A stretch of 64,000 nucleotides of DNA, taken from assembly GCA_025084515.1 (NCBI GenBank), contig JAJAGP010000419.1, positions 156,501 to 220,500 of the forward strand. Reading direction: 5' to 3'. Each line of letters begins with the position of its first letter. Position 1 is the first letter of the stretch. Source of the stretch: Ancistrus triradiatus (taxonomy: Eukaryota; Chordata; Actinopteri; Siluriformes; Loricariidae). Positions 44,817 through 56,167 of the stretch are shown piece after piece. The notes beneath the pieces are model-generated. The model was not told the origin of the DNA. It saw only the letters and a program-made list of their open reading frames with translations, and ran no database searches. A program made the position numbers and the translations under genes.

Positions 44817-47800
44817 GTGAGTCAATTCTAGTTTATTTTTCATTTTAGACGTAACAGTTGTGATGTACAACTCGTTCTGTCCACACTTACTGTCCATTTA
44901 ATCTGCTGCACTTACCATATATACAATTACAGACTGTAGTCCATCTGTTTCTCCAAATACCTTGTTAGTCCGGTTTGCTCTGTTGTTCACGATCCCCACA
45001 GTTCAGGTACTATTTTGGTGGTGAATCATTCTAAGCACTGCAATGTCATTGATGTGGTGGTGTTGTGCTGGTATGTGTGGATCAGACACAACAGTGCTGC
45101 TGGAGTTTTTAAACACCTCACTGTCACTGGTGGACTGAAAATAGTCCACCAACCAAAAATGTCCAGCCACCTGCATCCTATAAGCACTGATGAAACAGTT
45201 TGTTGACCGGACATGACTGTACCCACATAGTCTTTTTTTTATGCTCCTGTAAATAATGAATGGCATTTTCACAAGAAAACTTTGTTCAAACAATACATAA
45301 ATATGTTATACATGTGCTAAATTGTTTGTAATTTAAGGAAATTCACAATAATTATAAAAATTAGGGGTGCAGCAATACAGAAATCTCACGATACGATACG
45401 TGTTGCTGTTTTTGCTCCACGATATGATATATTTTCAATACATAATGAAGAAAAAAATTTTGATTGAAAGAAATTCTGATTCTCTTTTTTAATGTAGAGA
45501 TCAAGGAGGCCAATACAACTTCCTGCTCTGCAAGCTTGGAACTTGGCTTGCTTTGCTGGGGTTTAACAAAATAACCAAAGAGCTCTGCCATTGCTGATTA
45601 CTTTTTTTAAGGGCATAGTCCAGGCACCTCAATGTCCACACACTCTTCTGAAGGATTTGTCTTCATATATTCTTCTAGCATTGCACTATAGAGCTCAATT
45701 ATGAAAACATATTTATTATATTTGAGTCTCTGTGTCCTCACATTAACACAAGCAGCATCAGTCTTTCCTGTTTCTGATGCTGCCCAATGCTTAATCTCTG
45801 AGGTGACATTATATGCTCTTTCCTTACTGCAGAGTTTCCCAACCACTGTGCTGTGGCACGTAAGTGTGCCATGAGAAATCATCAGGTGTGCCGTGGAAGA
45901 TTATGCAATTTCACCTAATTGGTAGTCAAAACCAGCATTGTGTAGTGAAAGGCAGAACAATTACATTCTCTTTCACTAGAGGGCAGTAAGATATCAGCTT
46001 TGTGTTCAATTAAACAGGCCAAGGTTTCACACTGAGTAAGTAAATTAAGTAAACTGAGACTAGATTTTAATTATATTTCAATAAATGTACTTTTTGTGAG
46101 CTGATGGAGCACAGAACCTTTACAGAATTTGCCGCTAGATATCGCATGTGTACAACCTACAGCAAAAGTCCTAAAAGTAGATAAAGAGAACCCAGGTAAA
46201 CAAATGAGACAAAAATATTATACTTGGTCATTTATTTATTGAGGAAAATGATCCAATATTACATATTAGTGAGTGGCAAAAGTATGTGAACCTCTGCTTT
46301 CAGTATCTGGTGTGAACCCCCCTGTGCAAGCAATAACTGCAACTAAATGTTTCCTGTAACTGTTGATCAGTCCTGCACACCGGCTTGGAGGAATTTTAGC
46401 CCATTCCTCCGTACAGAACAGCTTCAGCTCTGGGATGTTGGTGGGTTTCCTCACATTAGCTGCTCGCTTCAGGTCCTTCCACAACATTTCGATTGGATTA
46501 AGGTCAGGACTTTGACTTGGCCATTCCATAACATGAACTTTATTCTTCTTTAACCATTCTTTGGTAGAACAACTTGTGTGCTTAGGGTCGTTGTCTTGCT
46601 GCATGACCCACCTTCTCTTGAGATTCAGTTCATGGACAGATGTCCTGACATTTTCCTTTAGAATTCTATAATATATCATTTATAATTCATAATTCATTGT
46701 TCCATCAATGATGGCAAGCCATCCTGACCCAGCTGCAGCAAAACAGGCCAAAGCCATGATACTACCACCACCATGTTTCACAGATGGGATAAGGTTCTTT
46801 TTCTGGAATGCAGTGTTTTCCTTTCTCCAAACATAACGCTTTTCTTTTAAACCAAAAAGTTCTATTTTGGTCTCATCCATCCACAAAAAAATTCTTCCAA
46901 TAGACTTCTGGCTCGTCCACATGATCTTTATCAAACTGCATACGAGCAGCAATGTTCTTTTTGGAGAGCAGTTGTTCAGTGTTCTTCTGATGGTGGACTC
47001 ATGAACATTAACATTAGCCAATGTCAGAGAGGCCTTCAGTTGCTTAGAAGTTACCCTGGGTAACAGTTGGTGTAATAGTCACCAATTATTACACTCCTTG
47101 CTCTTGGAGTGATCTTTGTTGGTCGACCACTCCTGGGGAGGGTAACAATGATTTTGAATTCCCTCTATTTGTTCACAATCTGTCTGATTGTGGATTTTTT
47201 GGAGCCCAAACTCTTTAGAGATGGTTTTGTAACCTTTTACAGGATGATGAGTATCAGCAGCTCTTTTTCTGAGGTCTTTAGGAATCTCCTTTGTTCGTCC
47301 CATGATACACTTCCGCAGACGTGTTGTAAAGAGCAGACTTTGATAGATCCCTGTTCCTTAAATAAAACAGGGTGTCCACTCTCACCTGATTGTCATCCCA
47401 TTGATTGAAAACACCCGACTCTAATTTCACTTTCGAATTAACTGCTAATCCTAGAGGTTCACATACTTTTGCCACTCACTAATATGTAATATTGAATCAT
47501 TTTCCTCAATAAATAAATGACCAAGTATAATATTTTTGTCTCATTTGTTTAACTGGGTTCTCTTTATCTACTTTTAGGAGTTGTGTGAAAATCTGATGAT
47601 GTTTTAGGTCATATTTATGCAGAAATATAGAAAAGTCTAGAGGGTTCACAAACTTTCAAGCACAACTGTAGAGCAGTGGAGGAAGCACTTACGCCCTCTT
47701 GTGGCAAGTGTTTAATCAGACGACACCTGTAATCATTTACATATCTGCCTGCAGGGTAACTGCATGCCAGGTTTTGCTTTATTATTTTTGCTAATGAGTG

Positions 47801-50800
47801 TGGATAATATACATGACACATACCTGTACTGAATATAATAATTGATCACATGAAGAGACTTGTGGCTTTTTTTCTTTTTGATAGTAAATGATTACCTATT
47901 TTGATTGCAATCACCTATTTAAAAATGCATAATGGAGCATCTTACTTGTGTGTAACCATATATGGCTGGGATACCATTAATGACAACATTAATATTATGA
48001 TGGAAATTAGGATTAGATCATTTCCACTATCTGGGTACTTGCCCTTATTAATAAAAAATGAAAGTTGTGGAGTTAAGGCATGTCTGAAATGTTCCAGAAT
48101 GTGAAGCACCTTGTATTTATGATTATAATGTGCACAAACTCCATAATAACGTTTATGTTTAAGTCTAAGAGAAGTATCAGATCCATGTTTTCCTGGGATG
48201 TGATAATGCAGTTTGTTGGATTGAAATATGGCATCAATCATTTATAAAAGACATAATCCTGTTTGTCCCCTTTTGTTTGCTTTGTGCCACAGGTTATAGC
48301 GGCAGCAAAAGAAGGTTTCAGGGCTGTCGGCTTTGAATTGAATCCGTGGCTGGTGTTCTACTCTCGTTACAAAGCGTGGAGAGAAGGAGTTCATCACCGT
48401 ACCTCTTTTTATATATCTGACCTGTGGAAGGTAAATCATACAGTATGATGGTATCAGTTCACATAGTAATTATTGTGGTTTTTGTGTCCAAATACCTTTT
48501 TCAAGGACGAACAGCCAAAGTGGACTTAAAGTTACATTTTAACGATACATTTGAAATAGCAATAAACTTCTTACATGTTACTAACAGAAATCATATGACT
48601 AAATATTGTACAAATATTTAAATAAACATAAATCTAAAAATAAATGCAAGCAATTAAAGCTTTCAAGCTTTTATGAGGGGATCTTTTTATGCATTGTGTG
48701 TGTTTGTGTGTGTATACTTTGTTCTGCTATGTTTGTGAGGACCAAATGACAGGAAAACCTGTAATTTTCACAAAGATTTGCTTTAGGTTACTGAGGTTAG
48801 GGTTAGGGGAAGGTGCAGGCATCGTATTAATTAGCTGCGGCAATGCTTCATTATCATTTGTCAAAGGAAAGTCCTCACAAGAATATGAAGACAAGAGTGT
48901 GTGTGATGTGAGTAATGTATTGAAAGTGAAAAGTAAAAGCAAAACAATCTGTTGGTGAACTGAACCATTTTAGGACCCATTGAGACTTCTTTGCACTAAG
49001 AATACAGTACAGTAGAAATAAAAATTAAGAAAAACACAAGAAACACAGTGGAGACTCTGCACTAAGCAAGACCTATTGTGAATCTGAATCACTGCACTGA
49101 ATTGTGAATCATGACTCGAGAATCGAGTTTCAGCTGGAACGAGTCGCACGGCTCGACTCATACAAGTTTAAGCAAGTGCACCAAGTAGGGAGCAACTGAG
49201 ACAAATTTTTATGGTCAAAATGAGTCGAGAACTGAATTCGACGAGTTCCGAGGTGGTTGAGAACCAACCACTGTACTACATATTTTGTATCAAAGCTTAT
49301 TAACTTGGTATTGAATAGCCTTGTTACTGTACACACGCAGTACTGTTGATACATCGTCACATCCTCTGCCACGCGTGACACACGTCACAGTATATATCTA
49401 GCCTCTGTGCTTATAAGTAGTGCCACAAGAGCCCCACGAGGCTGTGACTCCTTCCACCAACTGCTAATTCATGAGTCGCAGACTACTCTGATGTCTGCCA
49501 CTCATATACAGTGGGGCAAAAAAGTATTGTCAGCCACTGATTGTGCAAGTTTTTCTACTTGGAAAGATGAGAGAGGTCTGTAATTGTCATCATAGGTCAT
49601 TAATTATGAGAGACAAAATGAAAAAAAAATCCAGGAAATAACATTGTAGGATTTTTAAAGAATTTAATTGTAAATTATGGTGGAAAATAAGTATTTGGTC
49701 AATATCAAAAGTTCAACTCAATACTTTGTAACATATAACCCCTTGTTGGCAATGACAGAGGTCAAACATTTCCTGTAAGTCCTCACCAGATTTGCACACA
49801 CTGTAGCTGGTATTTTGGCCCATTCCTCCATGCAGATCTCCTCTAGAGCAGTGATGTTTTGGGGCAACACGGACTTTCAACTCCCTCCACAAATTTTCTA
49901 TGGGGTTGAGGTCTGGAGACTGGCTAGGCCACTCCAGGACCTTGAAATGCTTTTTACAGAGCCACTCCTTCGTTGGCTGAGCGGTGTGTTTGGAATCATT
50001 GTCATGCTGGAAGACTCGGTCACATTCCTTCTTCAATGCTCTCACTGATGGAAGGAGGTTTTGGCTTAAAATCTCACGATACATGGCCCCGTTCATTCTT
50101 CCCTTAACACGGATCAGTGGTCCTGTCCCCTTTGCAGAAAAACAGCCCCAAAGCATGATGTTTCCACCCCCATGCTTCACAGTAGGTATGGTGCAACTCA
50201 GAATTCTTCTTTTCTCCAAACATGGCGAGTTGAGTTTTTACCAAAAGTTCTATTTTGGTTTCATCTGACCACATGATATTCTCCCAATCCTCTTCTGGAT
50301 CATCCATATGCTCTTTGACAAACTTCAGATGGGCCTGGACATGTACCGGCTTAAGCAGGGGGACACGCCTGGCACTGCAGGATCTGAGTCTCTCTCTGCG
50401 TAGTGTGTTACTGATGGTAGCCTTTGTTACTTTGGTCCCAGCTCTCTGCAGGTCATTCATCAGGTCCCTCTGTGTAGTTCTGGGGTTTTTGCTCATCATT
50501 TTCATGATCATTTTGACTCCACGGGATGAGATCTTGCGTGGACCCTCAGATCGAGGGAGATTATCAATGGTCTTGTATGTCTTACAATTGCTCCCACAGT
50601 TGATTTATTCACACCAGCCTGCTTTCCTATTGTAGATTCACTCTTCACAGCCTGGTGCAGGTGTACAATTTTCTTCCTGTTTTTCGACAGCTGTTTGGTC
50701 TTGACCATGGTTGAGTTTGGAGTCTGACTGTTTGAGGCTCTGGACAGGTGTCTTTTATACAGATAATGAGGTCAAACAGGTGCCATTAATACAGGTAACG

Positions 50801-51909
50801 AGTGGAGGACAGAAGAGCTTCTTAAAGAAGTTGTTACGGGTCTGTGAGAGCCAGAAATGTTGCTTGTTTGTGGGTGACCAAATACTTATTTTCCACCATA
50901 ATTTACAATTAAATTCTTTTAAAAAATCCTACAATGTGATTTCCTGAATTTGTTTTTCTCATTTTGTCTCTCATAGTTGAAGTGTACCTATGATGAAAAT
51001 TACAGACCTCTCTCATCTTTCTAAGTAGGAGAACTTGCTCAATCAGTGACTGACTAAATACTTTTATTGCTCCACTGTAGCTGTCCACCTTATTCTTCAT
51101 CCTAGAAGTAGATAGAGAGCTTTGTAAAACAAATGAGACAAAATATTATACAATAAAATAGTTTGTATGTTTAAAATATAGTCATTTTGATATGACAGTG
51201 AAACAGCTCAAGACGGGGACTCGACAAGACCTCTGAGGGTGTCCTGTGGTATTCACCTCACCTGTCAGTGTTATGGCTGATAATTGAATCACTAATTTTG
51301 CCTAAAGAAATAACAAATAAATGTGTTTCTCTTTTACAGGTCAGCTTTAAACAGTACTCTAATGTAGTCATATTTGGAGTCCCACAAATGGTAATACCTC
51401 GCTCTTTCAGTTGAGTATTGATAAAAATTGTTCTCATTTTATTTAAGGCTTACTATACCGATGTTTGAACATCAAAATTTGTTTAAATATTATAAACTGA
51501 TTATGCAGTTCCAACAGGGACCAGATGTCAGTGTAGTTCAGATTATATCAGATATGCATCGCTTATGTTCTGCTGGGCCAACAGCAACAGAAGTAGAATT
51601 TTGATTCCAGTATAGGCCTTGTTTGTTCATAATGACACGTGACTGTCATTAAAAGTGCTTAATTAAATTATTGTAATTAAATTTTTATACTCTCTTCAGA
51701 TGGAGCAGTTAGAAACCAAGCTCCAGACAGAGCTTCAGTCCTCAGCAAGAGTGGTTGCTTGCCGTTTCCCTTTCCCCACATGGACTCCTGATGAAGTGGC
51801 TGGAGAGGGAATTGACACTGTATGGGTGTATGATGCAAAGACATTCCAATCTCACATGATCACGGCCAAGATGCCACACAACAGTGAAGACAACAAACCT
51901 CATCAATGA
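44547..51909 (+). CDS. atpsckmt: ATPSCKMT (FAM173B) ATP synthase c-subunit lysine methyltransferase, complete (4 exons, 222 aa)
   Basis: The human enzyme trimethylates Lys43 of the ATP-synthase c-subunit in the mitochondrial inner membrane. Exons 44547-44816, 48293-48430, 51340-51390 and 51700-51909 join in frame (90+46+17+69 codons and stop). Residues about 24-60 form the hydrophobic N-terminal targeting/membrane segment (LVALYAVAGPFVAPALRKI). The SAM-binding motif I is VDIGSGDGRI (81-90) and the following acidic motif is GFELNPWLV (103-111). C-terminal RVVACRFPFPTWTPDE and GIDTVWVYDA match the family. Human ATPSCKMT has 233 residues; the difference lies at both ends. ANTKMT (FAM173A) is the paralogue; LPFVPAT and EGVHHRTSFYISDLW favour ATPSCKMT. 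Confidence 0.96.
44881..45195. mobile_element. Partial diverged copy of the 860-bp fold-back element
   Basis: Shares TGGATCAGACACAACAGTGC, TGCTGGAGTTTTTAAACACC and CAGACTGTAGTCCATCTGTT with 40462-41321. Lies in ATPSCKMT intron 1; one arm is mostly missing. Confidence 0.7.
45361..46150. other. ATPSCKMT intron 1 with repeat-like segment
   Basis: Begins AGGGGTGCAGCAATACAG ... ACGATACGATACGTG, an hAT-like or dispersed repeat start. Minus-strand frames at 45361-45591 and 45607-45882 look like decayed transposase debris but cannot be assigned. Confidence 0.3.
46165..47668 (-). mobile_element. Tc1 family B element, left end missing
   Basis: Right end CAGTTGTGCTTGAAAGTTTG (inverted) and TA are present; the left stops at about 46165, roughly 75 bp short of the expected end. 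Minus frames 46266-46679 (QQDNDPKHTSCSTKEWL, SPDLNPIEMLWKDLK) and 46680-47021 (WMDETKIELFGLK, KHGGGSIMALACFAAAG) cover the catalytic domain; 47079-47303 is the HTH. Broken by stops and frameshifts, but the most complete family-B transposase here. Confidence 0.92.
47675..47815. repeat. Terminal fragment of mariner family E
   Basis: GCAGTGGAGGAAGCACTTAC... CATATCTGCCTGCAGGGTAA and TGCATGCCAGGTTTTGC resemble 53675-53790, the outer part of the family E element. It abuts the right end of the Tc1 family B copy. Confidence 0.45.
48293..48430 (+). CDS. atpsckmt: ATPSCKMT exon 2
   Basis: VIAAAKEGFRAVGFELNPWL, VFYSRYKAWREGVHHRTSFY, ISDLWK; acceptor TTGTGCCACAG, donor GTAAAT, 46 codons in phase 0. Confidence 0.97.
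48690..48895. repeat. TGTGAGGACC fold-back repeat, copy 3
   Basis: GTGTGTGTATACTTTGTTCT then TGTTTGTGAGGACCAAATGA, and inverted GTCCTCACAAGAATATGAAG. In ATPSCKMT intron 2. Contains GTTAGGGTTAGGGG, telomere-like but only two units. Confidence 0.6.
48896..49508. other. ATPSCKMT intron 2, unrecognised
   Basis: Repeated GAATCA/TGAGTCG words near 49080-49260 suggest an old dispersed repeat. No exon. Confidence 0.25.
49509..51077 (-). mobile_element. Tc1 family A element, longest copy (1569 bp)
   Basis: TA-flanked with both roughly 200-bp terminal repeats. Minus frames 50508-50708 (N-terminal HTH), 50104-50511 (second HTH, WENIMWSDETKIELL) and 49713-50219 (KHGGGNIMLWGCFSAKG, FQHDNDSKHTAQPTKEWL, SPDLNPIENLWRELK) overlap and together span nearly the whole transposase with all three catalytic acids visible. 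At least two frameshifts make it inactive. Best reference copy for the family in this window. Confidence 0.94.
51340..51390 (+). CDS. atpsckmt: ATPSCKMT exon 3
   Basis: Seventeen codons, VSFKQYSNVVIFGVPQM, between TCTTTTACAG and GTAATA. Human has VTFSQYSNVVIFGVPQM. Confidence 0.96.
51700..51909 (+). CDS. atpsckmt: ATPSCKMT exon 4
   Basis: MEQLETKLQTELQSSARVVA, CRFPFPTWTPDEV, GEGIDTVWVYDA and a variable tail ending in stop TGA. Acceptor CTCTTCAG. Confidence 0.96.
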   Translation: MEQLETKLQTELQSSARVVACRFPFPTWTPDEVAGEGIDTVWVYDAKTFQSHMITAKMPHNSEDNKPHQ

Positions 51910-51922
51910 TTCAGTTACGTCT

Positions 51923-51928
51923 ATTAAA
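51923..51928 (+). terminator. Possible ATPSCKMT polyadenylation signal
   Basis: ATTAAA 14 bp after the stop codon, which is very close. A TATAAATAAAAGG at about 52531 is an alternative, though it may belong to a repeat. Confidence 0.3.
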
Positions 51929-52114
51929 GTACATGGACTGGGTAACTGGATTTTTGTGTAACATGCTTACTGAACCTTTATTCTAGTTATATATTCAGAC
52001 ACCCCACTGTATCAATAATGACAGTAATGAAAATGTCTTAGTCTTTTGAAGAGATGTCTGTTTGGCCATTCTATAATTACAGTTTGGAGGAGGGAGAGAA
52101 ATGGTGTGTGAAGT

Positions 52115-52345
52115 GAAGTGGACAGCCCAGTGGTTATTGTTGGGATCCTTGATTCAATTCCCAGCCCAGACTGTGTAGAGTTTGCATGTTCTTTCCTTGT
52201 TGTTTCCTTGGCTTCCCTCCAAGTATTCCGATTTCCTCCCACAATCCAAGACGTGGTTATGTCAACTGCTATCTCTAAAGTGTCCCAGTGTCAGTGTGTG
52301 TCCCCGTGTGCTCAGTGACCCTGAATTGGGTTAAGTGGGTATGAA
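52115..52345 (+). repeat. tRNA-headed SINE-like repeat, second family
   Basis: GTGGACAGCCCAGTGGTTAT, GATTCAATTCCCAGC, GTAGAGTTTGCATGTTCT and TTTCCTCCCACAATCCAAGA, then CTGAATTGGGTTAAGTGGGT. A common fish repeat type; no coding sequence. Confidence 0.6.
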
Positions 52346-52869
52346 TGAGAGAATTCAAGTGAAGAGAACATCTTCCCACACATCCTCCCCACATTAGGCT
52401 GTAGGGAGCCTGCAGGGTTTTGATCTTTTGTGAAATACATATGCGCTTTATAATATTGGCCTCTGTGATATGTAATATTTGTTTTAATTTTTATTATCTT
52501 GTACCTTGGGATGGATCAAGAATTGTGCTATATAAATAAAAGGTGTTAATAATGGCGGGGTGTCGTCAGACCCACTTTACTGGGGCAAACTAAAATCACG
52601 GCAGTAAAAAGTCATTTTTATCATGCACTGCTGAGCAGATCTATGGGAAATGCCATGCATATTCAATACAGGCACTACATTTTCCATAATGCACCAGGAT
52701 CTTTTCAAAAATTTGAGCGGCTAACAGTCAGTTTCTTTAGTTTTTTCGTATGGATTAACGGACATCTGCAAATGCACTCATTGACCGAAAAAAAAAATTG
52801 TTGTTGGAATCAAACTGAACTTTATATGTATGAATGTAATGATAATACATGTAAGTGATTACTATAGTA

Positions 52870-53830
52870 GAGTGAAAGTATGAGTTTATTGGGGAAAACT
52901 GTACAATTGAAATGAGGTTCTATTACTCTGTTAGGCCACCTCTAGCCTGGATACAAGATATGGTTGGGCATTGGAGGCAAACAGGTTTCATGTGGTATCT
53001 TGTGGCACATTTGCACACAGACATTGCAGCTGGGCCTGCAGATCCAGCACACTCATAGGCTGCCGAAGCTGGCATCCCAGCTGGTCCCATAAATGCTTGA
53101 TTGGCGAGAAATCTGGCGAGTGGCCAGGCCAAAGAATTGTTGCAATCTGAAGCAAACATTCTTGGGAAATCCTTGCTATGTGTGGGTATGGAGTATAGAG
53201 GCCTTGTGGTGAGGATAAAACCACTCACCACAAGGCCTCTATACTCAAAACTGACTGTTGTCGGATCTCAAACAGAACCTGTATTCATTTCTCGTTCATG
53301 GCACCAGTGCAACCGAAGGTGATGGTGGCTGACCATCAAAGGTAGGATGCGTAATGGAGACCGTGACAATAAATTTCCTTCTGCTAAGCACCAGGAGATG
53401 GTCCAGGCAGAGACGGGTGTGTAGTGAGGGTGCCACCTGTGTCTGGATGATGGTCACCTCCTAATAGCTATGTCAGTATGGCCGACATGGTAGGCAATTC
53501 GTCTAAATAACCATCCTGCTTCTCTCATTCCAGTGATGCGCCCCCTTTCAAAGTCTGTCAACTGAGCAAAATGTCTTCGAGTGCTTCATAGAGGCATGTC
53601 TAACAGACAACTATCTCTCACCAAGAGGTATGCTACCCAAAAGTAGCCCCTGATAGCCTTTTTATAGGGCAGTGGGGGAAGATATTTTGTCCTCTAGTGG
53701 AAAGACCCAGTGTCTAATCAGACCAAACTTGTATTCATTGGCATATCTGCCTGAGACAGAACTGCATGTTGAGTTTTGCAGCAAGCCGACATTTCTATCT
53801 GGGTGCGTTATGTTTGTTTAATGAGTACAA
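52870..53830 (-). mobile_element. Tc1/mariner family E element, minus copy
   Basis: Minus-strand frames 52923-53231 and 52988-53224 show WPGHSPDFSPIKHLWDQLGC and DLQAQLQCLCANVPQ, the third-acid region of the transposase (K replaces E). An abrupt inverted junction near 53205-53250 (CTTGTGGTGAGGATAAAACC / ACTCACCACAAGGCCTC) shows a small internal fold-back rearrangement. Ends approximate. Confidence 0.75.
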
Positions 53831-53942
53831 TATATTTAAAAGAAAGTCAGTCACACTGCAGGCAAGGTAATGATAGCTCATAGCTGTGACTTTTGGCTAG
53901 CCACTTATAACCATATAACCTACCAAAATGACACATTAGACC

Positions 53943-54220
53943 ACTATGGCATGGTGCTGCAGCGGTTAGCGCATTCTCGGACCTCAGAAGCTTGTGGAGT
54001 TTGAATCTCCATGTGGGTTTACTCTGGCTACTCCAGATACTCCCCCATTCCAAACACATGCATGTTATGTTTTTTGGTGTTTCTAAAGTACCCTTAGCGT
54101 GTGAGGGTACGTGCATTACGATGGATTGGCACCCTGTGAGTTGTTCCTGCTTTGCAACATGTGCCACCAATTAGGCATTGAATTTATGTGGATTATGCAG
54201 ATGAGAAAATGAATGAAGGA
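53943..54220 (+). repeat. tRNA-headed SINE-like repeat, second family
   Basis: GGCATGGTGCTGCAGCGGTT, GTTTGAATCTCCATGTGGGT, then GATTGGCACCCTGTGAGTTG and tail GAGAAAATGAATGAAGGA. Full-length-looking copy. Confidence 0.55.
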
Positions 54221-54375
54221 CGAATGAATGCACCCCTATGACTGTTTGGCAAGCATATTGGTACAGCTGTATCCCTCTAAATTCTGTGTGCCCAGTACAA
54301 GTAGTCTAGAAGCACCCTGTTTCAGAAAAATTGGAAAAACTTGGGATGGTATGGAAAATGAAAATGAAAAAATGT

Positions 54376-55477
54376 AGTGTTCCTTACATTTACTTTGACT
54401 TTTATTTCATTGCAAACAGTATGAATGCAATATATTTCATGTTGTGTCTGGCCAGCTTCATTTCATTTCATTTGTTAATAAACATCCATTCCTGCATTTC
54501 AGGCCTCAACACATTCCAAAAATATTGGGACTGGGACAATTTAGGGCTAGTAATGGGGACCAAAGATGGGCAGAGGTTCTCCAGTTTGTCAACAAATGCA
54601 TGAGAAAATTAAGGAAATCTTTAAAAACAATGTTCCTCAAAGAAATATTGCCTAAACTGAAGATGTGATCTCTGATTCCTCAGATGGCACTGTATCAAGA
54701 ACTGTCATTCATCAATAGCTGATAGAACCACATGGGCAAGGGATTACTTTGGCAAACCTTTATCAAGCTCTACAATACTTGGAGTTACATTCTCAAATGT
54801 CACTTAAAACATTACTGTGCAAAACAGTCGACTTCTCTGGGCTCAGAGGCATCTGGGATGAACCATCACACAGTGGAAATGTGTATCATGGCCAGACCAA
54901 TAATCAGTATTCCAGATCCAGAAGTAATACAGGCTGTGTGCTGCAGATCAAAGACAAAATGGACCATTCAGACTATTATCAGCAACAAGTCCAAAAGCCA
55001 GGCTCTGTCATGGCAAAGATCATTTTCAGGTCTGTGATGACAGCATTAATGCAGAAAAGTACATTGAGATTTTAGAGCAGCGCTAATTCCTTCAAGATGA
55101 CATATTTTCCAGGGACATAAAAGCAGAAAAAGGTAGAACTGAAATATGTAAATCCCCTTTTAAACATTTCAATAATTTTCTCACACATTTGTTGACCACT
55201 GGAGATCTTCTGCCGATTTTTGCTCCTCAAAGACTCAAACTTTTGTGGATACTTCTTTGTAGCAAATCATGATTATACTCCCTTGTAGACATCACCTGAT
55301 TCACCTCGTTACTAGTCATAAATTGCCTCGTCCCAAGTTTTTTGGAATGTGTTGCAGGCCTGAAATGCAGGAATGGATGTTCATTAACAAATAAAATGAA
55401 GTTTTTAAGACAAAACATTAAATCCCCTTGGTTCATACTGTCTGCAATGATATTAAAGTCAAAGTACATGTAAGGAG
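54376..55477 (+). mobile_element. Element F with about 190-bp inverted ends
   Basis: The left end (TTACATTTACTTTGACTTTT ... CATTCCTGCATTTCAGGCC) returns inverted at 55240-55477. The interior has fragments such as QNILGLGQFRASNGDQRW and, at 54835-55080, HHTVEMC..., debris of a DDE transposase whose catalytic region is seen in the copy at 6127. No intact frame. Confidence 0.75.
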
Positions 55478-55481
55478 TGGG

Positions 55482-55680
55482 TGGCACAGTGGCTTGTTGG
55501 GTAGCACTGTGGCCTTATAGCAAGAAGGTCCTGGGTTCAATCCCAGGGTGGAGTGGCCTGGGTTATTTCTGTGTCTGCATGTCCTCCCATGTCTGTGGGT
55601 GAACTCTGGATACTATATATATATATATAGCTGAAATGGTCATTGATGCTGACGGTGATGTTAAATAAACCAAACAAACA
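55482..55680 (+). repeat. tRNA-headed SINE-like repeat, second family
   Basis: GGGTGGCACAGTGGCTTGTT, GGGTTCAATCCCAGGGTGGA, CTGTGTCTGCATGTCCTCCC; (TA)n at 55615-55630; tail GATGTTAAATAAACC. Directly abuts element F. Confidence 0.6.
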
Positions 55681-55739
55681 AAATTGTAAGGAGCACTGCT
55701 GATTATTTGTATAAATATCATAAATCGTATGGCTGCGTC

Positions 55740-56148
55740 ACATGATCTTTTTGTAGTGTGCGAACGAGAGTACTATGTAATACAGACGATTTGAGACACA
55801 TCCAGTCATACGATCGACTCCTGCGTCATCGGGTTATGCGTTATATCGAAATCGGTTCCCGTCGTGCCGCGTTACCTGTAGAGGTCGCCACTCGTCAGCG
55901 GTCTGCCGACTGCGTGTGAGCCCAAGCAATGGAACTGTGTTGTGTTGTCGATTTGCGATAGGAAGCCTGACCTGACATCTTGCTGAGCAGTTTGTGGGTG
56001 TCTGAGCGGTGCGGCACAAAAACAATCCGGAGCGGGTCTTTCGACATGTTGGTTGTGTTTGCAGGTTAGCTGAGATTCTTCGCGATCGGCGCGCTGTAAT
56101 TATGTTTTGACTGGAGCGAGAACAGTGCGTCACTGCAGAAGCTTCAAG
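55740..56148 (+). promoter_or_regulatory. Probable MARCHF6 promoter / 5' UTR, CpG-rich
   Basis: A dense CpG stretch (GTCGTGCCGCGTTACC, CTTCGCGATCGGCGCGC) immediately upstream of the MARCHF6 ATG and continuing past it to about 56300. The 122-codon antisense frame here is a by-product of base composition. Confidence 0.6.
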
Positions 56149-56167
56149 ATGGACACTGGAGAAGAAG
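56149..56167 (+). CDS. marchf6: MARCHF6 exon 1
   Basis: ATG in a strong context (AAG ATG G), MDTGEE and one base, donor GTAAAC. Human begins MDTAEED. Confidence 0.92.

Noticed and set aside
48785..48812. GGTTAGGGTTAGGGG as an interstitial telomere repeat
   Set aside because: Only two imperfect units within the fold-back repeat; too short.
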